DNA of 64,000 bases from Bacteroidales bacterium (GTDB taxonomy: Bacteria > Bacteroidota > Bacteroidia > Bacteroidales > UBA1402). Positions 37,969 through 45,800 of this stretch are shown in pieces (position 1 is the first letter of the stretch; the number at the start of each line of letters is the position of its first letter). The translations under genes and the position numbers were made by a program. Where the stretch lies: positions 1 to 64,000 of the forward strand of contig JAJFTH010000003.1 of NCBI GenBank assembly GCA_021373135.1, in the 5' to 3' direction. The notes under the pieces are model-generated. The model was not told the origin of the DNA. It was given only the letters and a program-made list of their open reading frames with translations, and made no database searches.

Positions 37969-38757
37969 TCAGGGAATAAAATCTACCCAAACTTCTTTTT
38001 TTAATTCAGGAAATGGTACATAGTTGAAAGTGTCAACCTTTTTTTCAAATATTTGATAAATGGACAGTCCTTTTTCAATTCCTAATTCAGGATGAAGATT
38101 AGGTGTTTTACAAATAAGTTCGCTTTTTTCATAATTGGGATTTGGAATCCATTTAATCACATTTTGTTCATCGTAAATTGGAAACCAAGCAATACCTTTA
38201 TGTTTTCTGACACCCTCATAATCAAAACCATAATCACGATCGCACCATGCACCGAAAGTAAGTGGAATATTGGGATTAGCACTTATTGTAGCATGCACCC
38301 AGTTGGGCGGAACAATTATAACATCACCCGGTTTACCATAAACCGCGTAACAAAGCCCAGGATTATCTTTATCAGATTTCTGCATATATATGATTGCTTC
38401 TCCATTCCATATTTCATATACTTCGGGGGTTGATAAATTACTAATTGAAGATAATTTATGAACATGACCTTGACTTCTGATAGGTTCTTGTCCTAATTTC
38501 CCAGCAGAATAAGTTACAATTCCAAAAAGTAGGTTTAAATCGTTAAGAATTTGTATGTGTGTCTTTTTTCCAACGTCCATTGCTATCGAATATACAATTT
38601 CTGGTCCCTCACAATTAGGTTCGAAAAGGCTTTTGCGGATATCATCTAATCTTCGATTTTCGACTAAAGGTCCAAAACAATCTGAACCATATTCAAATCC
38701 TAAAGGATTGATTGTAGGGGTTATTGATAAACCCGTTTCAAATTTAATTTCATGCAT
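37969..38757 (-). CDS. Second phosphoglucose-isomerase-like cupin
   Basis: A 262-residue cupin similar to the archaeal-type glucose-6-phosphate isomerase family (GPI). The metal ligands appear as His98 and His100 in SQGHVHK, Glu112 in TPEVYEIWNGE and His155 in PPNWVHATI. It is longer than the 190-residue relative at 41498-42073 and has an extra C-terminal segment. Being a second GPI-type cupin in the same operon it may act on another sugar phosphate (for example an anomer or mannose-6-phosphate) or form a hetero-oligomer; neither is proven. Its start overlaps the stop of the mannose-6-phosphate isomerase gene. Confidence 0.75.
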   Translation of the reverse strand: MHEIKFETGLSITPTINPLGFEYGSDCFGPLVENRRLDDIRKSLFEPNCEGPEIVYSIAMDVGKKTHIQILNDLNLLFGIVTYSAGKLGQEPIRSQGHVHKLSSISNLSTPEVYEIWNGEAIIYMQKSDKDNPGLCYAVYGKPGDVIIVPPNWVHATISANPNIPLTFGAWCDRDYGFDYEGVRKHKGIAWFPIYDEQNVIKWIPNPNYEKSELICKTPNLHPELGIEKGLSIYQIFEKKVDTFNYVPFPELKKEVWVDFIP

Positions 38758-40525
38758 GGGTTCTTATATAAGCTTTAATTGTTGCACATTCTTTTCCAAT
38801 AGATTCACCAAATGGTCTAATTGTATATTCTTTGACATATTCGGGAATTATAAAGGTTTCTGCATAATGAATCACAAAAGGATCAAAAGAATCTGAGGGG
38901 CTTTCGATTATAATTTCACGACCTTCAACAAGATTTAGAACATTTACACTTCCATTTGTTTTGTGTAAAACTGATTTAGAAAACGAATGTCGACGAGTTT
39001 CAATAAATTCACGTTCATGTAAACCCGTCTTTTCTTCTATCCAGCCATCGCCTTCTCCTATCTTCACTACTTGGTTGATTAACTGATTTTTGACATAAGA
39101 TTCAGTCCTTTCCCATTGAATCGCATTTTTACCATGTTCTATATTAATTGGTCGGGGTCTACCATCTAAACCTAATCGGTTCCAATCCCACAATTTAAAT
39201 GTAAAAATATAAGGAGTAGCACTTATTTCTAGAACCATACTATTTGCCCCTGAGCAATGGACAGTGCCGGCAGGAATTAAAACATGATCATGTTTTTTTA
39301 CCTTATATTTTCCAACATATTTTTCTACATCAAATTTTCCTGAATTTTGTGATTTTATTAAATCACTAATCATCTCATCTGATACAACTCCATCTTTTAA
39401 CCCTAAAAATACTACAGCGTCATCATTTGCATCTAACATGTAGTAACTTTCATCTTGAGTATAGGGAATTCCAAATTTTTCTTGTATATATTCTGTTAAT
39501 GGATGAACCTGAAGGCTTAAATTCCCTCCATTCATCGTATCCAAAAAATCAAATCGAATTGGAAATTCATCTCCAAATCGTGCATGAACTGGATTCCCTA
39601 ATAGCTCAGATGGAAATGCAAAAACAAGATTTATAGACGGGGTTTCGAATTTAGTATCGCCAAAACCTAATAGCAAACTATTTTCTTCTGGAACACAATC
39701 AAAACACCATGCATAATTAATAACATCTTTGTCTAAATCGCAAATTTCCTTCATCCATTGCCCTCCCCAAGGTCCTGGATCAAAAAATGGTACAACTCTA
39801 ATAGGTTGTTTTATAGCTTGCTCCATTCCTGCCCAGAATGACTTTCCTGAAATCATTTTGGGATGTCCAGAAGTATTCGTATCAAATATATAATCCCATT
39901 TTCGCATTAATTTCTTTTTAAACTTATCGCAAACTCTCCAATCTACAAAAAAAGCTCGTTTGTATTGGATTGATGGTCTTTCGTTTAAATTAGAAACGCC
40001 CAGATTATTTATTTCATTTCTTCTAAAACGCATTTGAATCTCCCAACGAGCCATATCAATATATATCAATAAATCTGATTCATCTTGAATATATGCAGCT
40101 CCTGTTCCATAGATGAAAATAAGCTCTGCTGTTGATTTATTAATTCTTTTTTTAAGATTTGCCACTTTCCCTCTACTAAAAAAATCTTCAAGAGAATATG
40201 TTGTTAAATGTCCGAAAATTTCATCATCTGTAATTTCATCCCTGAATTTTTCATTTATCTGTTTTTCCGATATCATTGCTTCTTCCGAATCAAAAAAAAC
40301 CGCTTCCGGAAATGCATTATTTATAGATTGTTTGATTTCTTCCTTATAAACCCCCTGATAGCATTCAATTACTATAATCTTTTTTAGTTTATTTATTGAC
40401 TTAATTTTACAATCCAATTCTTCAGTAATTTCCTGCCAACCCTTAAAACAAGTAAGGCTTTTATTGGGCACATTTACTACAGGATACTTATCATAATTTG
40501 ATTTGTTGTCTGAAAATTGATTCAT
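38750..40525 (-). CDS. Kinase-like/mannose-6-phosphate isomerase fusion
   Basis: A 591-residue protein. The C-terminal part (about 230-591) is a class I mannose-6-phosphate isomerase: metal ligands Gln339 and His341 in LSLQVHPL, Glu359 in QDESYYML and His423 in IPAGTVHCSG. The N-terminal 215 residues resemble a uridine-kinase-type P-loop fold (YGTGAAYIQDESDLLIYIDM, RAFFVDWRVCDKFKKK), but the Walker A loop is replaced by IECYQGVYKEE without the GK[ST], so kinase activity is doubtful. Such long isomerases exist in other phyla. It would link mannose- and fructose-6-phosphate. Confidence 0.8.
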   Translation of the reverse strand: MNQFSDNKSNYDKYPVVNVPNKSLTCFKGWQEITEELDCKIKSINKLKKIIVIECYQGVYKEEIKQSINNAFPEAVFFDSEEAMISEKQINEKFRDEITDDEIFGHLTTYSLEDFFSRGKVANLKKRINKSTAELIFIYGTGAAYIQDESDLLIYIDMARWEIQMRFRRNEINNLGVSNLNERPSIQYKRAFFVDWRVCDKFKKKLMRKWDYIFDTNTSGHPKMISGKSFWAGMEQAIKQPIRVVPFFDPGPWGGQWMKEICDLDKDVINYAWCFDCVPEENSLLLGFGDTKFETPSINLVFAFPSELLGNPVHARFGDEFPIRFDFLDTMNGGNLSLQVHPLTEYIQEKFGIPYTQDESYYMLDANDDAVVFLGLKDGVVSDEMISDLIKSQNSGKFDVEKYVGKYKVKKHDHVLIPAGTVHCSGANSMVLEISATPYIFTFKLWDWNRLGLDGRPRPINIEHGKNAIQWERTESYVKNQLINQVVKIGEGDGWIEEKTGLHEREFIETRRHSFSKSVLHKTNGSVNVLNLVEGREIIIESPSDSFDPFVIHYAETFIIPEYVKEYTIRPFGESIGKECATIKAYIRTHA

Positions 40526-40566
40526 CTAATATTTTGATTTAATTTTAATTCATCGGTTTTTATTCT

Positions 40567-41505
40567 TTACTCAGAATCTGATTTTGATAGACAATAATAA
40601 ATACCTAATATAGAAGCATCATCACCTAATTTTGAAGCCTCAATTTTTATTCCTTCTTTATTTGTCCATGCATATTTATCGACTATTTCTTTTATAGCCG
40701 GTATAATAATGTCTTTACTCTTCATTATTCCTCCACCTAAAACTATGATTTCAGGATCATATGCATGAATGAAATTTATTATTCCAGCGGCCCATATTTG
40801 AATGCAATGGTTTTGAACAAGTAAAGAATCTTTATTCCCTGTTCTTGACATTTCAAAAATTGTTTTAAAATCAATTTTATCAGCATTAGCTTTGAAGCTT
40901 TCTGAAGTTGGTAGTTCCCTGATAATTTGTGGCAAAAAGTAAGATGAGGAATGAGCCTCAACACATCCTTTATTGCCACAAGTACAATCCCTACCATCAT
41001 ACTTAATAATAAAATGACCACCTAATGGAGCACGGAAATGAGAACCTATTAATGGGCGACCATCAATGACAACTCCAGTGCCTATTCCCGTACCTATAGT
41101 CATCATAACTAAGTCATTTGTATCTTTTGCGGCACCATATTTCCATTCTCCAATAACAGCATATCTGGCATCGTTATCTACAATAAATTGAACGCCCCAT
41201 TCGGATGCAACCCATTTATTTAAATCTAAATCACAAGCATCATCGTATTTTTTATTTGTAGACAATACCCTTTTTTTTAGAGGATCAACAATCCCCGGAA
41301 AAGATAGCCCAATACCGCCAAGTTCATTTCCTAAATTATTTTGAATAATTTCATCAATTTTTATTTTTAGTATTGGTAGCTTTGCCGCCAAACCTTTAAT
41401 AGATTCTGCATCGACATAATCAATTGATGCCACTTTTCCGTTTCGAACAACACCAATTTTAATTAATGTTCCCCCTAAATCAATTCCAATATAGTATTTA
41501 TACAT
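40567..41505 (-). CDS. ROK-family sugar kinase
   Basis: A 312-residue cytoplasmic kinase. ATP-binding DLGGT is at residues 9-13, the catalytic Asp112 lies in DNDARYAVIGE, and the ROK zinc motif is CTCGNKGCVEA (Cys174, Cys176, Cys181) with the preceding His164 in LGGHF. ROK kinases phosphorylate glucose, fructose, mannose or N-acetylsugars. Between two GPI-like isomerases, glucokinase is the best guess. Its start overlaps the end of the first isomerase gene by eight bases. Confidence 0.9.
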   Translation of the reverse strand: MYKYYIGIDLGGTLIKIGVVRNGKVASIDYVDAESIKGLAAKLPILKIKIDEIIQNNLGNELGGIGLSFPGIVDPLKKRVLSTNKKYDDACDLDLNKWVASEWGVQFIVDNDARYAVIGEWKYGAAKDTNDLVMMTIGTGIGTGVVIDGRPLIGSHFRAPLGGHFIIKYDGRDCTCGNKGCVEAHSSSYFLPQIIRELPTSESFKANADKIDFKTIFEMSRTGNKDSLLVQNHCIQIWAAGIINFIHAYDPEIIVLGGGIMKSKDIIIPAIKEIVDKYAWTNKEGIKIEASKLGDDASILGIYYCLSKSDSE

Positions 41506-42073
41506 ATAATAGTTTTTTGCTGTCTTCTAATACGGCTGTACCATTTATTTCTCTTAAACGTGCTGAAAATCCATTTTTTGCTATTGTATCATAGCAATGA
41601 CCTGCATCTGATGGCCAACAAGCACCAAATGAAAGAATTTGGGTGCCCGTGTTTGCCACCCTATGAGCAATGCCACTTTTGATATAATGAAGACTACCGG
41701 GGAAGATTTTTTCACCACATACGTTCCGATCTTCATCCATTAATATCAATACTCCTTCTCCTTCTATCCCCCAGTAATATTCGGTTCTATCTATTTTTGC
41801 ATGATAATGTCCTTTTGTCATGAAGTACTCATTTCCAACTTTTCCAGGATATAAATATGTTATACCAAAAAATAAACCTCCTTCTCGACCTTCTTTTTCT
41901 TCTAAATGACTACTTACTTCATAAACAATAGTATCTGGATCTATTTTGTTAAGAGATGCTTCGTCGTCAAAAAGACCATTCAAATCCTTGATTTTTCGAA
42001 CAACTTTTTCTACATTATTACCTATTAATAATCCATTGGAGTAATAAATATTAGGCAAAATAATTTTTTTCAT
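41498..42073 (-). CDS. Cupin-type glucose-6-phosphate isomerase
   Basis: A 191-residue single-domain cupin of the GPI family best known from Pyrococcus. The metal ligands are His89 and His91 in TKGHYHAK, Glu98 in RTEYYWG and His137 in GIAHRVAN, one residue shifted from the archaeal enzyme's His88, His90, Glu97 and His136. It converts glucose-6-phosphate to fructose-6-phosphate. It is the first gene of the PUL operon, 71 bases after the predicted transcription start, with the island palindrome in its leader. Confidence 0.9.
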   Translation of the reverse strand: MKKIILPNIYYSNGLLIGNNVEKVVRKIKDLNGLFDDEASLNKIDPDTIVYEVSSHLEEKEGREGGLFFGITYLYPGKVGNEYFMTKGHYHAKIDRTEYYWGIEGEGVLILMDEDRNVCGEKIFPGSLHYIKSGIAHRVANTGTQILSFGACWPSDAGHCYDTIAKNGFSARLREINGTAVLEDSKKLLYV

Positions 42074-42111
42074 AATAATTTATTTGTAATTCTGATAGTT
42101 GAACGTATTTT

Positions 42112-42137
42112 AATATGTATATATGTCTATACATATT
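42112..42137. promoter_or_regulatory. Perfect palindrome, likely GntR operator
   Basis: AATATGTATA (42112-42121) and TATACATATT (42128-42137) are exact reverse complements with a 6-base spacer. It covers about +7 to +32 relative to the predicted start of the minus-strand operon, where a bound repressor would block elongation. The adjacent gene encodes a GntR/HutC regulator. Confidence 0.65.
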
Positions 42138-42149
42138 GAAATAACTGTG

Positions 42150-42180
42150 CAAATATATTAGAAATTTGTTATTCGACAAA
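42150..42180 (-). promoter_or_regulatory. Promoter of the PUL operon
   Basis: On the minus strand TTTG (42177-42180), 19 bases, TATATTTG (42150-42157): an ideal Bacteroidota promoter. Transcription would begin near 42144. Confidence 0.8.
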
Positions 42181-42232
42181 ATAATGATGAATTATTAACC
42201 GATATTAACTCTCATGCTTTATCGCAATTTAA

Positions 42233-42258
42233 AATATATATCTTATTTGTTATATATT
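42233..42258. promoter_or_regulatory. Second palindrome, before the GntR promoter
   Basis: AATATATA (42233-42240) and TATATATT (42251-42258) are reverse complements with a 10-base spacer, ending 14 bases before the -33 element of the regulator gene. The half-sites resemble those of the operator at 42112-42137, so self-control is possible. The AT-rich content makes a chance match plausible. Confidence 0.35.
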
Positions 42259-42272
42259 CTAGTCTAAAAAAA

Positions 42273-42301
42273 TTGATTTCCAAAAAAAAAGTATATTTTT
42301 G
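42273..42301 (+). promoter_or_regulatory. Promoter of the GntR gene
   Basis: TTG (42273-42275), 18 bases, TATTTTTG (42294-42301). It excludes the TTG at 42299 as a start codon and supports the ATG at 42320. Confidence 0.65.
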
Positions 42302-42319
42302 CATTTTAATTATCTGAAA

Positions 42320-43048
42320 ATGAAAATAATATTAGATTATAATAGTCCTTTGCCACTTTATGCTCAAATTGAAGAGCAGATTAGACAAGCAATCCAAACT
42401 CCTGAATACAAAAATGGAAAAAAAATCCCGAATGAAGTTAGCTTGTCTAAACAATTAGGCATATCTAGAAGCACACTTCGTCAAGCAATTAACAAACTAG
42501 TGTTTGAAGGACTTCTAATAAGAAAAAAGGGAGTAGGGACTGTGGCTGCAAATAAAGCAGTAAACTTTAAATTGAACAATTGGCTTAGCTTCACACAAGA
42601 AATGAAAATGCTTGGGATTGAGGTGAAAAATTATGAATTACATGTTCAATGGGAGAAGCCAAATGAAGAATTGTGCCAATTTTTTAACACAACTTCAGGT
42701 GCACGAATATTAAAACTTGAAAGACTGAGAGGTAAACCAGAACATCCTTTTGTATTTTTTATTTCATATTTTAATCCAAGAATTGGTTTAACTGGAAATG
42801 AAGACTATTCTAGACCTCTTTATGATATATTAGAGAAAGATTTTAATACTATTGTTAAGTTGTCAAAAGAAGAAATCACTGCCGTGATTGCAGATGAGTT
42901 TCTGGCTGATAAACTACAAATTAAAATAGGAGATCCAATTCTTAAACGAAAACGATTCGTTTTCGATCCAGGAAGTCGACCTGTAGAATGGAATATTGGC
43001 TATTATAGAGCAGATAGCTTTGTATATACTATTGAAGCAGAAAGATGA
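42320..43048 (+). CDS. GntR/HutC-type transcription regulator
   Basis: A 242-residue regulator from the ATG at 42320. Residues about 8-75 are a winged helix of the GntR family (PLYAQIEEQIRQAI, PNEVSLSKQLGISRSTLRQA, LIRKKGVGTVAA); the rest is a UTRA ligand-binding domain (ARILKLERLR, DFNTIVKLSKEEI, DPILKRKRFV). HutC-type members usually repress sugar or amino-sugar genes and release DNA on binding a phosphorylated sugar. It is divergent from the PUL operon and probably binds the palindrome at 42112-42137. Such regulators are unusual for a SusC/SusD locus. Confidence 0.9.
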   Translation: MKIILDYNSPLPLYAQIEEQIRQAIQTPEYKNGKKIPNEVSLSKQLGISRSTLRQAINKLVFEGLLIRKKGVGTVAANKAVNFKLNNWLSFTQEMKMLGIEVKNYELHVQWEKPNEELCQFFNTTSGARILKLERLRGKPEHPFVFFISYFNPRIGLTGNEDYSRPLYDILEKDFNTIVKLSKEEITAVIADEFLADKLQIKIGDPILKRKRFVFDPGSRPVEWNIGYYRADSFVYTIEAER

Positions 43049-43142
43049 CAGAAACACTTTACAGATTTATTTTTGAGATCAGCTTATTTAATTCCAAATA
43101 AAGTATTATGAATTTGAAAGGTTGGTTAAGAGGAATTCATCA

Positions 43143-43552
43143 TCATTGCAGCAAAGAAAGGTTTCGAGATTTAAATGTTGGTATGGAAATATGCATAGCA
43201 TCAGCGACTTCCTGATTAGACATTCCCTGTTGTATCTTCAACAAGCAAACTTCTCTTTTCTGTGGAGCTAACTGATCAATCAACCTGTATAAATGTGACC
43301 TGAAATCTGCATCCTCTAACTCGTGTAAGAAATCGGTATCCATCTCTTCGGTTATCTGTGCAAGTTCGTAGTTCTTTGGGATCACCAGATTATTATGCCT
43401 TATTTCGTTTAAAAAGTGTTTTTCAGAATGGTAAATAGCAAATTCTTGATGCCTGTCTTATAGTCGAAAGTTTCCTTATCCTCCCACAAACGCATAAAAG
43501 TATATTGTACAGCATCTTCAGCATAACTATCAGGAATCAAAAAATAAGTAGG
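43143..43552 (-). pseudogene. ECF sigma factor remnant
   Basis: Read on the minus strand from 43552, the sequence encodes a sigma region 2 core (DSYAEDAVQYTFMRLWEDK), then hits a stop in a run of five T (plus strand 43411-43415). Restoring one base continues the frame into NTFLNEIRHNNLVIPKNYE and a sigma region 4 helix-turn-helix (APQKREVCLLKIQQGMSNQE). The first residues of region 2 are missing at the junction with tcdA, and the C-terminus is cut or shifted near 43143. It is therefore a decayed ECF sigma gene. These often control PULs together with anti-sigma factors, none of which is present. Confidence 0.8.
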
Positions 43553-44377
43553 TCAGGACTCCTTATAATATAGGTCTTGCATAACAAGTCCGGCCAGGGT
43601 GAAGCCGAAGATGGCGGTAATATGTACGACGGTGCCATTGATGGCCGCTTTGTGGCTGCACCATTCGTGATTGGCCAATTCTTGATTGCCGTCCGTGTCT
43701 TTATTTTTCGGACAAAGACATGTTGGAGTCCCACATGAATTGTTGATGCCTTTGTTTGTCAGCACTTCTTCACTGTATACGCACAGAAACTTTTTCCCGG
43801 GCATTTCACCTTTTCGGATTATTCGTCTCATACACGCGGCAAGCGGATCACCTTTTACTTTCCAGAATTCTGCCACTTGGATTTTTGTTGGATCCACCTT
43901 GAGTGCTGCACCCATGGACGAAAAAAAAACAGCATCGGTGTGTGTGGCTGTACGAATTAAATCTGCTTTGCTGCTTAGACTGTCAATGGCGTCAATGATG
44001 TAATCATAATCATCCAGCTTGAAGGAATCACGGTTTTCTGTGTTGTAAATTTTTTGGATGGCTGAAATTTTTGCATTGGGATTAATTTCAAGCAATCTTT
44101 TTTTCAGTGCATCGGTCTTCACTTCGCCAACGGTGAGGGTGGTGGCATGTAATTGTCGGTTGACATTTGTGATGCAAATCCGGTCGGAATCCACAATCGT
44201 GAGATGCCTGATTCCACTGCGGATCAAACTCTCAGCACACCAACTTCCAACACCTCCAATGCCAAAGATAATGACTCTGGCAGAAGCAATTTGTTTCATT
44301 TTTTCCGGACCATACAGTAATTCCGTACGGTTAAAGAGGCCTTTTTCCAATCCCATCATTCTATCTGATTCAACCAA
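43553..44377 (-). CDS. tcdA: tRNA threonylcarbamoyladenosine dehydratase
   Basis: A 274-residue ThiF/E1-like enzyme that cyclises t6A37 in tRNA using ATP. The nucleotide-binding loop is IIFGIGGVGSWCAESL; DSDRICITNVNRQ follows in the expected place. The C-terminal region with SCGTPTCLCPKNK and the HITAIFGFTLAGLV helix matches TcdA/CsdL. No desulfurase partner is adjacent. Its stop abuts the sigma remnant. Confidence 0.92.
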   Translation of the reverse strand: MVESDRMMGLEKGLFNRTELLYGPEKMKQIASARVIIFGIGGVGSWCAESLIRSGIRHLTIVDSDRICITNVNRQLHATTLTVGEVKTDALKKRLLEINPNAKISAIQKIYNTENRDSFKLDDYDYIIDAIDSLSSKADLIRTATHTDAVFFSSMGAALKVDPTKIQVAEFWKVKGDPLAACMRRIIRKGEMPGKKFLCVYSEEVLTNKGINNSCGTPTCLCPKNKDTDGNQELANHEWCSHKAAINGTVVHITAIFGFTLAGLVMQDLYYKES

Positions 44378-44480
44378 TTTCCTTTGTGTGATCTTTGGCC
44401 GAAAATGGGCTGCAAAGCTACAAAATTTTAATCGATTGGAGTTGCTTGTATCCTTTAATTGTAATCATCGTAAGCTGACC

Positions 44481-45347
44481 TTATTTGATTTTCAATTTCA
44501 TACCTATTCTCAGGTTTGGACTCTCCAAATGATTGATATCTTGTAAATGTTTCACTGTAGTACCATGCTTTCTGGCAAGAGCATACAACGTGTCGCCTTT
44601 CTGAATGATTACAAAATCATTGGAAACATCGGACTTGGAGCATTGTTCAGCTTCTGTTTTAGTCTCGGCTTTAGTCTCAGTCTCAACCTCTGTGTCACTT
44701 TTAGTTTTGCTTTCTGTTTTGCTGATAGGTGCATATGCTAAAACAGGTACTTTAACTGTGCAATTGTTGAAGTTGAAGAAATATTCCGGATTTTGAGGAA
44801 CTCTGTTAAACCTGATCTCAAAATGCAGATGATTTGTAGTGGCACGGCCGGTGCGTCCTCCCAAACCTATCACTTCACCTGCAGCTACAGTTTCTCCTTC
44901 CTTCACGATGCATTTACTTAAATGCGCATAATAGGTCTCAATATGATCGGTATGTTTTAGAATAACCAGATTACCATAACCGGAATAAGGGGTAGCCATT
45001 TTAACCATTCCGCCGAAAGCAGCCCTTACTGTATCGCCTTTCTGGAGTTTGATATCTACACCGGTATGTTTATGCCTCCCTCTGTACCCAAAATGACTGA
45101 TCACTTTTCCCTGGATAGGAGAGATCTGATTGGAAATAGACGAATCAGCAAGTGGCATATCTATTTGTAAGTCTGTTTTGGAAAGCCGAAAAGCAGGCGA
45201 TGACGCTTTGCATACGCTGCAACAGCACACCAAAAAGCAAAGCAATATTGAAAGATTCAGCAATCCATGTCTTATCCCAATATTGGCAAAATAATATTCT
45301 CTTTTCAATTTGTGATTATTAATAGACAAAAATCTCCTGTAAAACAT
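44481..45347 (-). CDS. M23 peptidase with LysM domain
   Basis: A 288-residue exported protein with a hydrophobic segment near residues 28-45 that ends in several cysteines. The LytM/M23 domain (about 75-195) has both zinc motifs: HTGVD (His94, Asp98) and HLHFEI (His173, His175). A charged linker rich in K, T and E (residues about 210-235) leads to a C-terminal LysM domain (FVIIQKGDTLYALARKHG). It should bind and cut, or help activate cutting of, peptidoglycan cross-links. Some M23 proteins act as activators rather than enzymes, but here the metal residues are intact. Confidence 0.92.
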   Translation of the reverse strand: MFYRRFLSINNHKLKREYYFANIGIRHGLLNLSILLCFLVCCCSVCKASSPAFRLSKTDLQIDMPLADSSISNQISPIQGKVISHFGYRGRHKHTGVDIKLQKGDTVRAAFGGMVKMATPYSGYGNLVILKHTDHIETYYAHLSKCIVKEGETVAAGEVIGLGGRTGRATTNHLHFEIRFNRVPQNPEYFFNFNNCTVKVPVLAYAPISKTESKTKSDTEVETETKAETKTEAEQCSKSDVSNDFVIIQKGDTLYALARKHGTTVKHLQDINHLESPNLRIGMKLKIK

Positions 45348-45371
45348 TTACGTCATGGTATCAATTCTGTA

Positions 45372-45379
45372 CAAATATA
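45372..45379 (-). promoter_or_regulatory. -7 element for the M23 gene
   Basis: TATATTTG on the minus strand, 24 bases before the gene start. No clear -33 at the usual distance. Confidence 0.45.
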
Positions 45380-45730
45380 AAAAAAATCGTCAAAATGATG
45401 ATGTTTAATCATATTCGGGCTCAAAGTAGCCGGTGCTATTCGTTCTGCTCTGGCCGCTTTCAGTAAAGTGATTCTCAATCTTTCATTTGATTTAAGATCG
45501 CTTTATTGTCTATCCCAATGCAGTTTTGTCGTAATGTCAAAAGGAAAGTATAAATTGTTATAGGCCGCCAATATGTTTCTATATATTAAATAGCACTTCC
45601 ATAATTAAACTTTAGAAATATTCAAAGAGACATCGAAAATGCTTATTACAACTTCAAAATGTTCATTAAAATAAAAATTAAATGTCAAAAAGAAATAATA
45701 AATCATTTTATGACGAACAAAATGATTATT
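45380..45730. other. Intergenic stretch between M23 gene and dapF
   Basis: No full gene. On the minus strand, ending at a TAA at 45405-45407, about 25 codons read as a normal-looking C-terminus (HFTESGQSRTNSTGYFEPEYD) but a stop precedes them directly. This may be the last trace of a lost gene; otherwise nothing is recognised. Confidence 0.3.
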
Positions 45731-45734
45731 TTTG

Positions 45735-45765
45735 TTTGTTTATTAAAAAATAACAAATATCTTTG
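45735..45765 (+). promoter_or_regulatory. Promoter for dapF
   Basis: TTTG (45735-45738), 19 bases, TATCTTTG (45758-45765): an ideal Bacteroidota promoter. The leader to dapF is about 30 bases. It may drive dapF-dapL-glnN together. Confidence 0.8.
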
Positions 45766-45800
45766 CGCCGAAATAGGATTCGATATTAAGTACAAAGGAG

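Noticed and set aside
43386-43552. Programmed frameshift in the sigma factor gene
   Set aside because: Both ends of the gene are also lost, which fits decay better than recoding.
44640-44720. Possible repeat array in the M23 gene
   Set aside because: It is a low-complexity Lys/Thr/Glu linker in the protein, not a DNA repeat or CRISPR.
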